A stretch of DNA of 64,000 nt from Enterovibrio qingdaonensis (GTDB lineage: Bacteria > Pseudomonadota > Gammaproteobacteria > Enterobacterales > Vibrionaceae), in assembly GCF_028683135.1 (NCBI RefSeq), contig NZ_JAJUBB010000020.1, positions 1 through 64,000 on the forward strand. Reading direction: 5' to 3'. The position numbers were made by a program, and so were the translations under genes. Position 1 is the first letter of the stretch; every line of letters begins with the position of its first letter. Positions 10,112-21,117 of the stretch are shown one piece after another. The notes beneath the pieces were generated by a model. It had not been told where the DNA came from and searched no databases. It saw nothing but the letters and a program-made list of their open reading frames with translations.

Positions 10112-11308
10112 ATGTCCACCCCTTCTTCAAAACCTGATGGCCGCTTAGTTGCGTTAATGGTGCTGCTGGTTCTGTTCAGCCCACTGGCTATTGATATTTA
10201 CCTCCCTGCAATGCCGTTAATGGCGCAGGAGCTGGGTGTTTCTGTTACTCGCATGCAAGACACCATTTCTTGGTTTTTGGTCACCATGGGGTTGGGGCAA
10301 TTAGTGGCTGGACCGTTGGCCGATCGCTTTGGGCGTCGCCCCGTTGCGATGGCGGGCATCGCCATATATACCGTGAGTGCGGGGTTAGCATGGATTGCAT
10401 CGTCAATGGATGCCTTATTAGCAGCACGCTTGCTGCAAGGCGCGGGTGCATGTGCAACGTCTGTATGTGCCTTTGCAGCGGTGCGCGATACGTTTAGCGG
10501 TAAGCGTTGCGGCCAGATGATCAGTTATCTTAACGGTGCTATCTGTTTTATCCCTGCATTGGCTCCGCTTTTGGGGGCTTGGCTAACTGCTCAGTTTGGC
10601 TGGCGTTCAAACTTCTCCTTTATGATGGCATTTGCGCTGGTGGCTTTTGTGCTGGTGTTTACTTTGTTCCGAGAGACTCGACCAGCAGACACCGATACAT
10701 CAGGCTCTCTGCTTAGCCCTGCTCGTTACTGGTCAGTGTTGAAAGAGCCAGCGTTTGTTTACCACGCTATGCTTTGCTTGTTAGCCATGTCAGTGATCTT
10801 GTCCTACGTGACGTCTGCGCCTGTTCGCCTCATTAATGGCTTGGGTCTTAGCATGGAGGAATTCACTGTGTGGTTTGGTATTAATGCGGCGTTTAATATC
10901 TTCGCATCGATGACTGCACCAAAGGTGATGGACATGATTGGCAGTCGTAAAACGCTTAATGGCGGCCTGATCACTTTAGTGTTTGGTGGTGTGCTTATGT
11001 TGTCGTTTAGCCACATCCAAGCCCCGTGGGCCTTTATGGTACCCGTGTTTATCTCTTCATTTGGTTTTGCATGGGTACTGGGCTCTGCTGCAGGTAAAGC
11101 ATTGGAACCTTTTGGTCAGCGTGCAGGTACGGCAGCGGCATTGCTGGGTCTGTTCCAAATGAGTGGCTCTGGTGTTCTGGTCAGCCTTAGTCAGCGTGTT
11201 GGATTCTCAGAGCCAGAGCTATTGGCTTTTCATATGTTCTTGATGATTCCGGGTTTATTGCTGCTTTGGTCAGCAAAAGGTAAACGCTGGCACGTTGCAG
11301 AATGTTAG
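10112..11308 (+). CDS. Bcr/CflA-family multidrug efflux transporter (MFS)
   Basis: The 398-aa protein has about 12 hydrophobic helices and the MFS motif A (GPLADRFGRRPV, near residue 66). The opening (LFSPLAIDIYLPAMP) is typical of the Bcr/CflA drug-proton antiporters, which export bicyclomycin, sulfonamides, chloramphenicol and similar compounds from the inner membrane. The substrate here cannot be told. AGGAG lies before the ATG. It is probably controlled by the divergent LysR gene. Confidence 0.9.
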   Translation: MSTPSSKPDGRLVALMVLLVLFSPLAIDIYLPAMPLMAQELGVSVTRMQDTISWFLVTMGLGQLVAGPLADRFGRRPVAMAGIAIYTVSAGLAWIASSMDALLAARLLQGAGACATSVCAFAAVRDTFSGKRCGQMISYLNGAICFIPALAPLLGAWLTAQFGWRSNFSFMMAFALVAFVLVFTLFRETRPADTDTSGSLLSPARYWSVLKEPAFVYHAMLCLLAMSVILSYVTSAPVRLINGLGLSMEEFTVWFGINAAFNIFASMTAPKVMDMIGSRKTLNGGLITLVFGGVLMLSFSHIQAPWAFMVPVFISSFGFAWVLGSAAGKALEPFGQRAGTAAALLGLFQMSGSGVLVSLSQRVGFSEPELLAFHMFLMIPGLLLLWSAKGKRWHVAEC

Positions 11309-11389
11309 TTGTAATCAAATGATTTAAAAATAAGACGCGGAAAGCGCACGGTCTCGACAACCGAAATACCCAAGTATTTGCCCGCCAAT

Positions 11390-11420
11390 TAAAATTGTGC
11401 GGGTTTTTTTTGTTGTTTAA
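11390..11420 (+). terminator. Terminator after the MFS gene
   Basis: CCCGCCAATT pairs with AATTGTGCGGG, leaving one bulged T, and a run of eight T residues follows. Confidence 0.8.
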
Positions 11421-11494
11421 TCACGAAAGGGAGTATATTTAATGTGCGATAACTCCAAAACCTTTCAAATTCAAATTACAGGCAGTAAATAAAT

Positions 11495-11785
11495 ATGTCG
11501 ATGTCGATGCTTGAATTAGCTCGTCATCTGGAGATGCTTGACGAATCTCCAGAGAAAATAATGTTTGGTAAATTGCTTACTGAATTAAGTGGTATGAGCG
11601 AAGAGCGTGTTCAACGCGCAGCACGCCAAGTACCAATCAGTAGCTTACGCGAACTGGTACATCAGTTTAATAAAGTGATTCATGAACGTCGCGGTGAACG
11701 TGTACAAGAGTTGGCGCAAGAAATGGCCAATGACGGGATATCCGCAGAAGAGCTACGCGAGTATCTCGCGCAGCGTAATGGTTAA
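11495..11785 (+). CDS. Short H-NS-like protein with oligomerisation domain only
   Basis: The 96-aa acidic, helical protein resembles the N-terminal dimerisation and oligomerisation part of H-NS: ARQV..LREL (43-54), a following helix ending in ERR (64-66), then a charged helix and the DGIxxEEL stretch (80-87) that in H-NS precedes the linker. It stops there, so the C-terminal DNA-binding domain with its TWTGxGR-type loop is missing. Such proteins (for example H-NST) are known to pair with full-length H-NS and modify silencing. Here that role is inference. Three in-frame ATGs (11495, 11501, 11507) are possible and none has a clear ribosome site. It is a single gene behind a terminator, in an AT-rich leader. 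Confidence 0.55.
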   Translation: MSMSMLELARHLEMLDESPEKIMFGKLLTELSGMSEERVQRAARQVPISSLRELVHQFNKVIHERRGERVQELAQEMANDGISAEELREYLAQRNG

Positions 11786-11797
11786 TCGCGTTTTTAT

Positions 11798-12676
11798 TTA
11801 AGCTTTGCTTTTTCGCTGCTGAATCACTAATCCAATCACTATCATCACCAACCCGATCAAGGTCGTTGGATGAATTTGTTCGCCTATTATTGTGGCAAGC
11901 AATATCAGTGAAATGAACGGCGAAATAAAAATAAGGTTGCTGACCTTCGCGGCATTGCTGGCTAATTTTACGGCATTTAACCAAAGTACAAAGGTGATGC
12001 CCATTTCAAATAGGCCAACATAACTGACGGCGAGCCAACCTTGCCACGGAATACCCTGCCAGTCAGAGGTATACAGGCTAAGGCCGATGGAAAACGGCAG
12101 TGAGAGTAGAAAACCAAGCAAGAGCCCAATCACGGGATCCGCTTGGTTTTTTGCGTTTAAAATCCAATAGCCAGCCCAAAGAAGAGTCGACAACAGTGCC
12201 AATCCTACCCCCATTGGGCTGTCAAACTGTAGGCTGAAGATATCCCCTTTTGTGGCGATCACCACCACTCCGGCATATCCCAATGCTGCCGCTATCCAAT
12301 CCTGCTTTCGAATCTTTTGACCCAGAAAGATGGCAGCCATCAATGTCAGCGTAATTGCCCACGAGTAATTCAATGGTTGTGCTAATGAGGCGGGCAACAA
12401 GTCGTATGCTTTGAATAAAACCAGATAATAAATAAACGGATTAATCAGCCCCAGCATCAAGTAATACAGTGGGCGTTTAGCAAACGTCGATGAAAGCTGG
12501 TTCAGTTTCCCTTGCCAAGCGGCAACGGCGATCAACGAAAGGGTAGATACCACACTGGCCGCTGCCAGCATTTGAATCGGATCCATGTAGGAGAGGGTAA
12601 TTTTAAACGCGGTAGCAACGGTAGACCAAAGCAATACGGCTGCCAGTCCGTAGCTGATCGCAAGGCGGTCGTTCAT
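11798..12676 (-). CDS. EamA/DMT-family transporter
   Basis: The 292-aa protein has ten hydrophobic segments in two EamA repeats, with the AVLLWSTVATAFK opening typical of drug/metabolite transporters of the inner membrane. The substrate is unknown. ATG at 12676 is preferred to a GTG three codons upstream; neither has a strong ribosome site. It is convergent with the H-NS-like gene, with only 12 nt between stops. Confidence 0.88.
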   Translation of the reverse strand: MNDRLAISYGLAAVLLWSTVATAFKITLSYMDPIQMLAAASVVSTLSLIAVAAWQGKLNQLSSTFAKRPLYYLMLGLINPFIYYLVLFKAYDLLPASLAQPLNYSWAITLTLMAAIFLGQKIRKQDWIAAALGYAGVVVIATKGDIFSLQFDSPMGVGLALLSTLLWAGYWILNAKNQADPVIGLLLGFLLSLPFSIGLSLYTSDWQGIPWQGWLAVSYVGLFEMGITFVLWLNAVKLASNAAKVSNLIFISPFISLILLATIIGEQIHPTTLIGLVMIVIGLVIQQRKSKA

Positions 12677-12813
12677 GTAATGCACTTATTTAGAGTAAGG
12701 TTGAGAATCCCGCAGTCTAGTGCAAATAACCACCACTGGAAAAGCTGGACATTTATCCAGTGTCTGATTAGCCTTCTTTACGGGATATCACGAGAAATGA
12801 AAAGGTTATCAGC

Positions 12814-14334
12814 ATGCAGATTGCAACCCTGCTTACCGACAGTGCAGTGTGGATAGCGGCGGGATTAGGCGGTGTCGCCGTGGCCACGTTTGGCGGTATT
12901 TATCATAGACAGGCCTTACGTAACTTGCGCGCACTTATCGAGCAGCAACGACTGGCCGATGAAAAAATCAGTCAGGCGGCATTGGCGCATCTCACCACTG
13001 AGAATCAATCATTAAAAGATGAATTAGACGGGCTGGATCTTGAGCGTGACAGGTTAAGCGCAGAGCTTCGTACGCAATATGCGAAACTGGCCGGTGCTGC
13101 TGAGAAGCTCCGTCAAATGGAGCTGTTGCGCGCCGAAAAAGAGCAGCTTACAGATACGCTCGATAACCTTCGTGATAACAAGGCGGCACTTGAACTTACG
13201 CTCCGTGAGCAGCAAACCCGCACAGAAGAGCAGCTAGAGGCGGCCGAAGGGAAAATTCGCCTGCTTGAAGGTGCCGAAGAGCGTCTTCGCGTGCAATTTG
13301 AAAGTCTGGCTAACAAAGTCTTCGATCATAAAACCCGTACCGTCGATGAGCAGAATCGCCAAAGTATGGAGTCGTTACTTGGCCCGCTAAAAACGCAACT
13401 AGAAGGATTTAGAAAGCAGGTGACGGATAGCTTTGGTGAGCAAGCCAAGGAGCGTCATACCTTAGTGCATGAAATTAAGAACCTTCAAAAGCTCAATGAA
13501 GACATGACCCGCGAGGCCGTGGCACTCACACAGGCATTGAAAGGGGATAATAAGCAGCAGGGCAACTGGGGAGAGGTGGTTTTAGCACGTGTACTTGAGG
13601 AGTCAGGTCTGCGTGAAGGCTATGAATATCAGACGCAAGTTAGTCTTGAAAACGAAGATGGCAAACGCTATCAGCCTGATGTCATTGTTCGCTTGCCGCA
13701 AGAAAAAGATGTGGTGATTGATGCCAAGATGGCATTGGTCGCGTATGAACGCTATTACCATGCCGAAACGCTGACAGAGAAAGACATTGCACTGCGTGAG
13801 CATGTTGCGTCTATTCGTGGGCATATTCGAGGCTTAGGACGTAAGGATTATCATCAGTTACACGGGATTCAAAGCCTCGACTATGTGTTGATGTTCATTC
13901 CTGTCGAACCTGCATTCCAAATCGCCATTGAAGCCGAGCCGTCACTTATTCGTGAGGCATTGGATCACAACATTATGCTTGTGAGTCCAACCACCTTGTT
14001 GGTGGCACTGCGCACCATCAATAACTTGTGGCGTTATGAGCATCAAAACCAGAATGCGCGATTAATTGCGGATAAAGCGGCAAAACTTTACGACAAGCTG
14101 CGTTTATTTGTTTCTGATGTCGAGGCAATGGGCGTGGCGTTAGATAAAGCCAGTGACAGTTATCAAAACGCGGTAAATAAGCTATCGAGTGGTCGCGGTA
14201 ATATTTTGCGTCAGGCAGAGAGTTTTAAAGCGTTAGGCGTAGAAGTGAAGCGAGATATCAGTCCCGCTATGCTGAAAAAAGACACCTCAGATGACAGTGA
14301 AGAGATAGCGACACTGGACGTTTCATCGGATTGA
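12814..14334 (+). CDS. rmuC: DNA recombination protein RmuC
   Basis: The 506-aa protein has an N-terminal membrane anchor (about 12-30), a long coiled coil (about 33-170, rich in Glu, Leu, Arg) and a restriction-endonuclease-like core with the VVIDAKMA strand, as in RmuC. The family limits DNA rearrangement at inverted repeats and is thought to cleave DNA structures. The ATG at 12814 keeps the anchor in full. It precedes ubiE, as in related genomes. Confidence 0.93.
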   Translation: MQIATLLTDSAVWIAAGLGGVAVATFGGIYHRQALRNLRALIEQQRLADEKISQAALAHLTTENQSLKDELDGLDLERDRLSAELRTQYAKLAGAAEKLRQMELLRAEKEQLTDTLDNLRDNKAALELTLREQQTRTEEQLEAAEGKIRLLEGAEERLRVQFESLANKVFDHKTRTVDEQNRQSMESLLGPLKTQLEGFRKQVTDSFGEQAKERHTLVHEIKNLQKLNEDMTREAVALTQALKGDNKQQGNWGEVVLARVLEESGLREGYEYQTQVSLENEDGKRYQPDVIVRLPQEKDVVIDAKMALVAYERYYHAETLTEKDIALREHVASIRGHIRGLGRKDYHQLHGIQSLDYVLMFIPVEPAFQIAIEAEPSLIREALDHNIMLVSPTTLLVALRTINNLWRYEHQNQNARLIADKAAKLYDKLRLFVSDVEAMGVALDKASDSYQNAVNKLSSGRGNILRQAESFKALGVEVKRDISPAMLKKDTSDDSEEIATLDVSSD

Positions 14335-14382
14335 AGTGACAAAGGATTGGCGTACCAAGCTCTTTAACCGGACACTAAGGGC

Positions 14383-14407
14383 ATGCTCAAATAACCTCGA
14401 GATGCCA
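14383..14407. repeat. Partial copy of a dispersed palindromic repeat
   Basis: CTCAAATAACCTCGAGATGCC here closely matches CTCAAACAACCTGAAGATGCC at 19898-19918, the left end of a fuller palindromic copy. Only one arm is seen here, between rmuC and ubiE. Confidence 0.45.
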
Positions 14408-14518
14408 GTGCTCGTCTTACTCGCGCTCCTTGTGATTGATTGAGTATGTAAAGTACACTAAGCGGCAAAAATATCGGGTATTTTTAGTTTCCAGCCCGGT
14501 GTTACTCAGGGGTTTACA

Positions 14519-15298
14519 ATGACAGATACAACACAGGGCGTGATGCAAGACGCGGAACAGAATACCACTCACTTTGGTTTTCAGACCGTAGCCAAAGAAG
14601 ACAAAGTTGGCATGGTAGCTAACGTCTTTCACAACGTAGCCGCAAAGTACGACATCATGAATGACGTGATGTCGATGGGTATCCACCGAATTTGGAAGCG
14701 TTTTACCATTGATTGCAGTGGTGTTCGCCCAGGTCATCGTGTGCTTGACCTTGCTGGTGGTACTGGTGATCTCACTGCAAAATTCTCTCGCATTGTTGGC
14801 GACAAAGGCCAAGTCGTGCTGGCGGACATCAACAATTCCATGCTGAATGTAGGCCGTGATAAATTGCGAGACCTCGGCATTGTCGGCAACGTGAATTACG
14901 TGCAGGCGAACGCGGAAGAGCTACCGTTCCCAGATGACTATTTTGACTGTATCACGATTGGTTTTGGCCTTCGCAATGTCACCGACAAAGACAAAGCACT
15001 GCGTTCGATGTATCGCGTCTTAAAACCCGGTGGTCGCCTGCTGGTGCTGGAATTCTCTAAGCCAATTGTTGAGCCGCTATCTAAAGTTTACGACGCATAC
15101 TCTTTCCATCTTCTGCCGAAAATGGGCGAAATCATTGCGAACGATGCTGAAAGTTACCGCTATCTAGCGGAGTCCATTCGTATGCACCCAGATCAGGATA
15201 CCCTGAAGGGCATGATGGAAAGTGCAGGCTTTGAGCAAACTAAATACTTCAACCTGACCGGTGGCATTGTTGCACTGCACCGCGGTTACAAGTTCTAA
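14519..15298 (+). CDS. ubiE: Ubiquinone/menaquinone C-methyltransferase UbiE
   Basis: The 259-aa class I methyltransferase moves a methyl group from SAM to the quinone ring in ubiquinone and menaquinone synthesis. The SAM-binding motif I ([12 protein letters not shown], near 74-85), the [11 protein letters not shown] region and the FGLRNV segment are diagnostic. It is the first gene of ubiE-ubiJ-ubiB, which is followed by the tat genes. Confidence 0.97.
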   Translation: MTDTTQGVMQDAEQNTTHFGFQTVAKEDKVGMVANVFHNVAAKYDIMNDVMSMGIHRIWKRFTIDCSGVRPGHRVLDLAGGTGDLTAKFSRIVGDKGQVVLADINNSMLNVGRDKLRDLGIVGNVNYVQANAEELPFPDDYFDCITIGFGLRNVTDKDKALRSMYRVLKPGGRLLVLEFSKPIVEPLSKVYDAYSFHLLPKMGEIIANDAESYRYLAESIRMHPDQDTLKGMMESAGFEQTKYFNLTGGIVALHRGYKF

Positions 15299-15307
15299 GG
15301 GATAGTT

Positions 15308-15937
15308 ATGCCTCTAGACCCATTGGTTACCGCTGTCGTTGAAACCAGCTTAAACACGCTTATCCGTCAGGATGGGGAAAGCCAGCGTCGATTAGCCAAG
15401 CTGAAGGGCAGCGTTCTGCGCGTTCGCCTGACTGATATCAACAAACAGCTGATTTTCGTCTTCAGCCAACAAGTTGATGTGCTTGCAGCTTATGAAGGTG
15501 AGGCGGACTGTGAGCTGGCACTGGCGATTTCCGTTGCACCGCAACTTAAAGACAAAGCCAACCTGACCAAGCTAATCAAGCAGGACAAGCTGCACTTAGA
15601 TGGTGACATTGACGTTGCTCAGCAGTTCTCCAACTTACTTAACGGTATTAACCCTGATATTGCCGAGTGGCTGTCTCATTACACGGGTGATGTTGTGGCG
15701 CATACATTGGTGCGCGGCGCGCAGCAGGGTATGGCATTTCTCAAACAAATGACTGAGCGTAATCAACGTTATGTGGGTGAGCTGGTGGTTGAGGAGTGGC
15801 GCCTTGCACCGGGTGCGCTGGAAATTGCCTATTTCGCCGATCAGGTTGATGATGTGCAAAGTCAAGCCTCACGCTTGTCTGCCCGTTTTGACGCGCTGGA
15901 GAAACGTCTAGCAGCCACTGAGACGGAGCGCGCATGA
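15308..15937 (+). CDS. ubiJ: Ubiquinone biosynthesis accessory factor UbiJ
   Basis: The 209-aa protein has an SCP2-like lipid-binding fold (about residues 15-120) and a charged helical tail with repeated Arg/Glu. UbiJ binds ubiquinone intermediates and supports the soluble Ubi complex. It starts 9 nt after ubiE and overlaps ubiB by 4 nt (ATGA), so coupled translation is likely. Confidence 0.93.
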   Translation: MPLDPLVTAVVETSLNTLIRQDGESQRRLAKLKGSVLRVRLTDINKQLIFVFSQQVDVLAAYEGEADCELALAISVAPQLKDKANLTKLIKQDKLHLDGDIDVAQQFSNLLNGINPDIAEWLSHYTGDVVAHTLVRGAQQGMAFLKQMTERNQRYVGELVVEEWRLAPGALEIAYFADQVDDVQSQASRLSARFDALEKRLAATETERA

Positions 15938-17568
15938 CACCTAGCGAAATTCGTCGTCTTTATAAAATTACCAAGGTTCAGCTTAGCTACGGGCTGGACG
16001 AACTATTGCCAAAGCAGCCGATCACCCGTGGTCCGCACCTGATGCGAAAGATGCTGTTTTGGATGAAAAACCGTCACACAGACAAAGCTATGGGCGCGCG
16101 TCTGCGCCTTGCTTTGCAAGAGCTGGGTCCCGTGTGGATCAAGTTCGGTCAAATGATGTCTACCCGTCGCGACCTTTTCCCTCCTGCCATTGCCGATCAG
16201 CTTGCTATGTTGCAAGACCAAGTAGAGCCGTTTGATGGCAAACTCGCCAAAGCGCAAATGGAAGACGCACTGGGTGGACCGTTGGAAACCTGGTTTGATG
16301 ATTTCGATGAAACGCCGCTGGCCTCAGCGTCCATCGCTCAGGTGCACACTGCGACCTTGAAAGAAAATGGCCGAGAAGTGGTACTCAAGGTAATTCGTCC
16401 TGACATCCTTCCGGTTATTCAAGCTGACATCAAACTGATGTATCGCATGGCGCGTATCGTTTCCCGCTTCTTGCCAGAAGCTCGTCGTTTAAAACCTGTT
16501 GAGGTAATACGCGAGTATGAAAAGACCTTGCTGGATGAGCTGGATCTGATGCGAGAAGCGGCCAATGCCATTCAGCTTCGTCGCAATTTCGAAAACGACC
16601 ATATCCTTTATGTCCCAGAAGTGTTCAGTGATTACTGTCGAACATCGTTAATGGTGTCAGAGCGTATTTACGGTATTCAGGTCTCGGATATTGAAGGGCT
16701 AAAAGCTAACGGCACCAACTTGAAGCTGCTCGCTGAACGTGGTGTTCAAGTGTTCTTTACGCAGGTATTTCGAGACAGCTTCTTCCATGCAGATATGCAC
16801 CCTGGGAATGTGTTCGTGTCTTATGACCACCCCGAAGATCCGCAATGGATTGGACTGGATTGTGGCATTGTCGGCACATTGAACCGTGAAGATAAACGCT
16901 ATCTGGCTGAAAACTTTCTGGCGTTCTTTAATCGCGATTACCGCAAAGTTGCCGAGCTTCATGTTGACTCGGGCTGGGTGCCTCACGATACCAATGTCGA
17001 TGAGTTTGAGTTTGCAATTCGAACGGTCTGTGAGCCCATTTTTGAAAAGCCACTGTGCGAGATCTCCTTTGGGCATGTACTGTTAAATTTGTTTAACACT
17101 GCGCGACGCTTCAATATGGAGGTTCAGCCGCAATTGGTACTGTTGCAAAAGACCTTATTGTACGTAGAAGGTTTGGGCAGACAGCTATATCCCCAATTGG
17201 ATTTATGGGATACCGCTAAACCTTTCCTTGAAGATTGGATGGGGCGCCAAGTTGGTCCACAAGCGGTGTGGAATGCAATTAAAGAAAAAGCACCATTTTG
17301 GGCTGAAAAACTGCCTGAATTACCTGAGCTGGTTTACGATAGCCTGCGACAGGGAAGGCAGGTCAATCAGCGAATGGATGTTATGTACAGAGAGTTTATG
17401 GCAGCAAGAAAACGCCAAAATAAGGCAAAATTCTTATTAGGTGTTGGTGCCACGATGCTGGTGACATCTGCCATACTCTATAGCAATCAGATCGAAGTTC
17501 TTCCTGAGGTTGCAGGGGGAATTGCCGTGTTCAGTTGGATGTTCGCGTGGCGAGCGTTCAATAAGTGA
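15934..17568 (+). CDS. ubiB: Ubiquinone biosynthesis regulatory protein kinase UbiB
   Basis: The 544-aa protein has the atypical kinase/ATPase core of the ADCK family, with the KxGQ motif ([11 protein letters not shown]) near residue 70, an AxSxAQVH glycine-poor loop (ASASIAQVH) and a catalytic DMHPGN loop. Two hydrophobic helices at the C-terminus (about 495-540) anchor it in the membrane. It helps extract or present ubiquinone precursors. Confidence 0.96.
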   Translation: MTPSEIRRLYKITKVQLSYGLDELLPKQPITRGPHLMRKMLFWMKNRHTDKAMGARLRLALQELGPVWIKFGQMMSTRRDLFPPAIADQLAMLQDQVEPFDGKLAKAQMEDALGGPLETWFDDFDETPLASASIAQVHTATLKENGREVVLKVIRPDILPVIQADIKLMYRMARIVSRFLPEARRLKPVEVIREYEKTLLDELDLMREAANAIQLRRNFENDHILYVPEVFSDYCRTSLMVSERIYGIQVSDIEGLKANGTNLKLLAERGVQVFFTQVFRDSFFHADMHPGNVFVSYDHPEDPQWIGLDCGIVGTLNREDKRYLAENFLAFFNRDYRKVAELHVDSGWVPHDTNVDEFEFAIRTVCEPIFEKPLCEISFGHVLLNLFNTARRFNMEVQPQLVLLQKTLLYVEGLGRQLYPQLDLWDTAKPFLEDWMGRQVGPQAVWNAIKEKAPFWAEKLPELPELVYDSLRQGRQVNQRMDVMYREFMAARKRQNKAKFLLGVGATMLVTSAILYSNQIEVLPEVAGGIAVFSWMFAWRAFNK

Positions 17569-17651
17569 GATTTATCAATTTAGTTGTAACAGTATCCGAG
17601 TAGACTCCGGTTACTTTTTTATTCACCACATAACGCAGAGGTAGCACTAGC

Positions 17652-17882
17652 ATGGGTGGTATTAGTATTTGGCAACTGCTGATCGTTGCAGTCATCGTTA
17701 TTCTTCTGTTCGGAACCAAGAAGCTGCGCAACATTGGCGGCGATTTGGGCTCGGCGGTAAAGGGCTTCAAGAAAGCCATGGCTGACGACGAGAAGAAAGA
17801 TGCTGATTTCGGCCAGGAAAAACTGGAAGAAAAAAACAGTACGGCACAAAAAAGCGAAGCGAAAGACAAAGAGCAGGCTTAA
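17652..17882 (+). CDS. tatA: Sec-independent translocase subunit TatA
   Basis: The 76-aa protein starts with one membrane helix ([18 protein letters not shown]), has the [14 protein letters not shown] hinge and amphipathic helix with the invariant FG pair, and ends in a charged tail. TatA polymerises to form the passage for folded proteins. It is the first gene of tatABC, 83 nt after ubiB. Confidence 0.97.
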   Translation: MGGISIWQLLIVAVIVILLFGTKKLRNIGGDLGSAVKGFKKAMADDEKKDADFGQEKLEEKNSTAQKSEAKDKEQA

Positions 17883-17885
17883 TCC

Positions 17886-18239
17886 GTGTTTGATATCGGT
17901 TTTTGGGAGCTGATCCTAATCGCTGTTGTTGGTTTGGTGGTTCTCGGCCCTGAGCGGTTGCCGGTGGCTATTCGTAACGTGTCGCGCTGGATTGGTGCGG
18001 CTCGTCGTATGGCGGGTTCTGTGAGAGATGAGCTGGAACAAGAGCTCAAAATTCAAGAGCTGCAGGATAACCTGAAAAAAGCCGAGCAGATGGGCATGAA
18101 AAACCTGTCTCCAGAATTACAACAGTCAGTTGATGAGCTCAAAAAAGCAGCGGAAGATGTACAACGCCCTTACTCACCGAAGAGCGACAATACAGACGCT
18201 GCAAGCGTATCCAGCCCTACCAAGGACAAGACCGAATAA
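17886..18239 (+). CDS. tatB: Sec-independent translocase subunit TatB
   Basis: The 117-aa protein begins at a GTG ([20 protein letters not shown]) 3 nt after tatA. It has one membrane helix, the LGPERLP motif and a long amphipathic helix. TatB and TatC together bind twin-arginine signal peptides. The tail beyond residue about 90 is low-complexity and probably disordered. Confidence 0.96.
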   Translation: MFDIGFWELILIAVVGLVVLGPERLPVAIRNVSRWIGAARRMAGSVRDELEQELKIQELQDNLKKAEQMGMKNLSPELQQSVDELKKAAEDVQRPYSPKSDNTDAASVSSPTKDKTE

Positions 18240-18278
18240 CGGTTGTCTGGGTGGGGCCCAGTTTTTTGTCGAGAATCT

Positions 18279-19037
18279 ATGTCATCTGTTGAAGATACCC
18301 AACCGCTCATCAGTCATCTGGTAGAGCTAAGAGACCGACTCCTGCGCGCCTTGTTGGCTGTGCTGGTGGTGTTTCTTTGCTTGGTTTATTTTGCCAACGA
18401 TATTTACACCTTCGTTTCTGCACCTTTAGTTGATCGTCTTCCAGAAGGGACAAGCATGATCGCGACAGATGTCGCGTCGCCATTCTTCACCCCCATCAAG
18501 TTAACCTTGGTGGTATCGGTGTTTTTGGCGGTACCGATGATCTTGTACCAGATGTGGGCATTTGTAGCTCCGGGGTTGTATAAACACGAAAAGCGTTTGG
18601 TGATGCCGCTTCTGGCGTCCAGTTCACTGCTTTTTTACTGCGGCGTGGCGTTTGCGTATTTTGTCGTGTTTCCGCTTGTTTTCGGGTTCTTTACCTCCAT
18701 TGCACCAGAAAATATTGAGATAGCGACGGACATCGCAAGCTATCTGGATTTTATTCTCGCGTTGTTTATGGCGTTCGGTATTGCCTTTGAAATACCCGTT
18801 GCCATCATTTTGTTGGTGTGGACGGGTGCGGTTGACCCTGATGATTTGCGTCAGAAACGTCCTTATATCATCGTTGCAGCGTTTGTTGTTGGTATGCTAC
18901 TGACGCCGCCTGACATCATTTCACAGACCTTATTGGCCATTCCAATGTGTCTGCTGTTTGAAGTCGGCCTTTTCTTCTCACGCTTTTATAAACCGCGTGG
19001 TGATGAAAGTGAAAATGAAGAGCACAGCCAAGGTTAA
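18279..19037 (+). CDS. tatC: Sec-independent translocase subunit TatC
   Basis: The 252-aa protein has six membrane helices and the family's [13 protein letters not shown] start and FAxFEIP-type motif ([10 protein letters not shown]). It is the signal-peptide receptor of the Tat system. ATG at 18279 (MSSVEDTQ) gives the usual N-terminus; an upstream frame opening at 18243 would add 12 unlikely residues. A terminator follows at 19054. Confidence 0.96.
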   Translation: MSSVEDTQPLISHLVELRDRLLRALLAVLVVFLCLVYFANDIYTFVSAPLVDRLPEGTSMIATDVASPFFTPIKLTLVVSVFLAVPMILYQMWAFVAPGLYKHEKRLVMPLLASSSLLFYCGVAFAYFVVFPLVFGFFTSIAPENIEIATDIASYLDFILALFMAFGIAFEIPVAIILLVWTGAVDPDDLRQKRPYIIVAAFVVGMLLTPPDIISQTLLAIPMCLLFEVGLFFSRFYKPRGDESENEEHSQG

Positions 19038-19053
19038 AGCCTGTCAAACATCG

Positions 19054-19081
19054 AAAAGCCAGTGTTACACTGGCTTTTTTT
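19054..19081 (+). terminator. Terminator after tatC
   Basis: AAAAGCCAGTG-TTA-CACTGGCTTTTTTT is a perfect stem with a T run. It lies directly before the tatD ribosome site, so it closes the ubi-tat operon. Confidence 0.88.
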
Positions 19082-19108
19082 ATGTCTCCCATTTGGGCAG
19101 GAACACAC

Positions 19109-19888
19109 GTGATAGATATAGGCGTCAACCTCACCAGTAGCCGATTTGATAAGGACCGCGATGACGTAGTCATGCGCGCTAAAAACGCGGGTATCACAGC
19201 GATGGTTTTAACCGGCACCGATTTAGATTCCAGTCCGGAAGCGGCAGCGTTGGCGTTGCGTTACCCTGATTTTGCGTATTCAACGGCGGGTGTTCATCCC
19301 CATGATGCAAAATCGGTCGAAGATTTATCTCTGCCCTCGATTCGCACGTTGGCGATGCAACCTCAGGTTGTGGCCATAGGGGAGTGCGGATTGGATTTTA
19401 ACCGCGACTTCTCACCTCGACCGCAGCAAGAAGCGGTGTTTGACGCGCACTTAAAACTTGCGGCCGAGCTCAACATGCCCGTATTTTTGCATTGTCGTGA
19501 TGCGCACGAGCGCTTTATGGCGATTCTAACACCTTGGTTAGATAAACTGCCTGGAGCAGTTCTGCATTGTTTTACAGGTTCAGAAGACGAGTTAAACGCA
19601 TGTTTAGAGGCCGGCCTATATATTGGGATCACTGGCTGGGTGTGCGATGAGCGTCGTGGGGAAGCACTGCGTGAGATTGTGCCACTCATTCCAGACGATA
19701 AGTTAATGATCGAAACCGACGCGCCGTATTTATTGCCTCGAGATCTGAAGCCTAAGCCCAAATCAAGCCGCAACGAGCCGAGCTATCTCCCTCATATTGC
19801 CAACGAAATAGCGTTGTTACGTCAGCAGGATGCGGAACAGTTGATCGCACAAAGCACGAGTAACGCTCGTCGATTCTTTGGTTTGTAA
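19109..19888 (+). CDS. tatD: 3'-5' DNA/RNA exonuclease TatD
   Basis: The 259-aa TIM-barrel metallohydrolase carries [30 protein letters not shown] and IETDAPYL, the metal-binding signatures of TatD nucleases. It is read from a GTG at 19109 ([12 protein letters not shown]) because AGGA lies 6 nt before it and the family starts there; an in-frame ATG at 19082 sits inside the tatC terminator. TatD acts on damaged DNA and RNA and is not needed for Tat export. Confidence 0.95.
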   Translation: MIDIGVNLTSSRFDKDRDDVVMRAKNAGITAMVLTGTDLDSSPEAAALALRYPDFAYSTAGVHPHDAKSVEDLSLPSIRTLAMQPQVVAIGECGLDFNRDFSPRPQQEAVFDAHLKLAAELNMPVFLHCRDAHERFMAILTPWLDKLPGAVLHCFTGSEDELNACLEAGLYIGITGWVCDERRGEALREIVPLIPDDKLMIETDAPYLLPRDLKPKPKSSRNEPSYLPHIANEIALLRQQDAEQLIAQSTSNARRFFGL

Positions 19889-19897
19889 ATGCAATCC

Positions 19898-19966
19898 TCA
19901 AACAACCTGAAGATGCCTTTCCTTAAGAGGAGTCGAACCCTGTATCTTCAGGTTGCTTGGGTATAT
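19898..19966. repeat. Palindromic dispersed repeat, full copy
   Basis: Perfect 12-bp arms CAACCTGAAGAT (19903-19914) and ATCTTCAGGTTG (19944-19955) flank 29 nt; the right arm continues into CTTGGGTATA. Related sequence occurs at 33768-33802 (TATACCCAAGCTACCTGAAT) and in part at 14383. It lies between tatD and hemB and has no T run, so it is not a simple terminator. Confidence 0.65.
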
Positions 19967-19968
19967 GA

Positions 19969-21057
<1,089 letters not shown>

Positions 21058-21072
21058 TCAGCCTTCTCATTG

Positions 21073-21100
21073 AAAAAGCCAGCATGCGCTGGCTTTTTTG
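21073..21100. terminator. Terminator between hemB and asnC
   Basis: AAAAAGCCAGC-ATGC-GCTGGCTTTTTT is a symmetrical stem between convergent genes and can work in both directions. Confidence 0.85.
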
Positions 21101-21117
21101 CGTTTACGACCGCCCGA

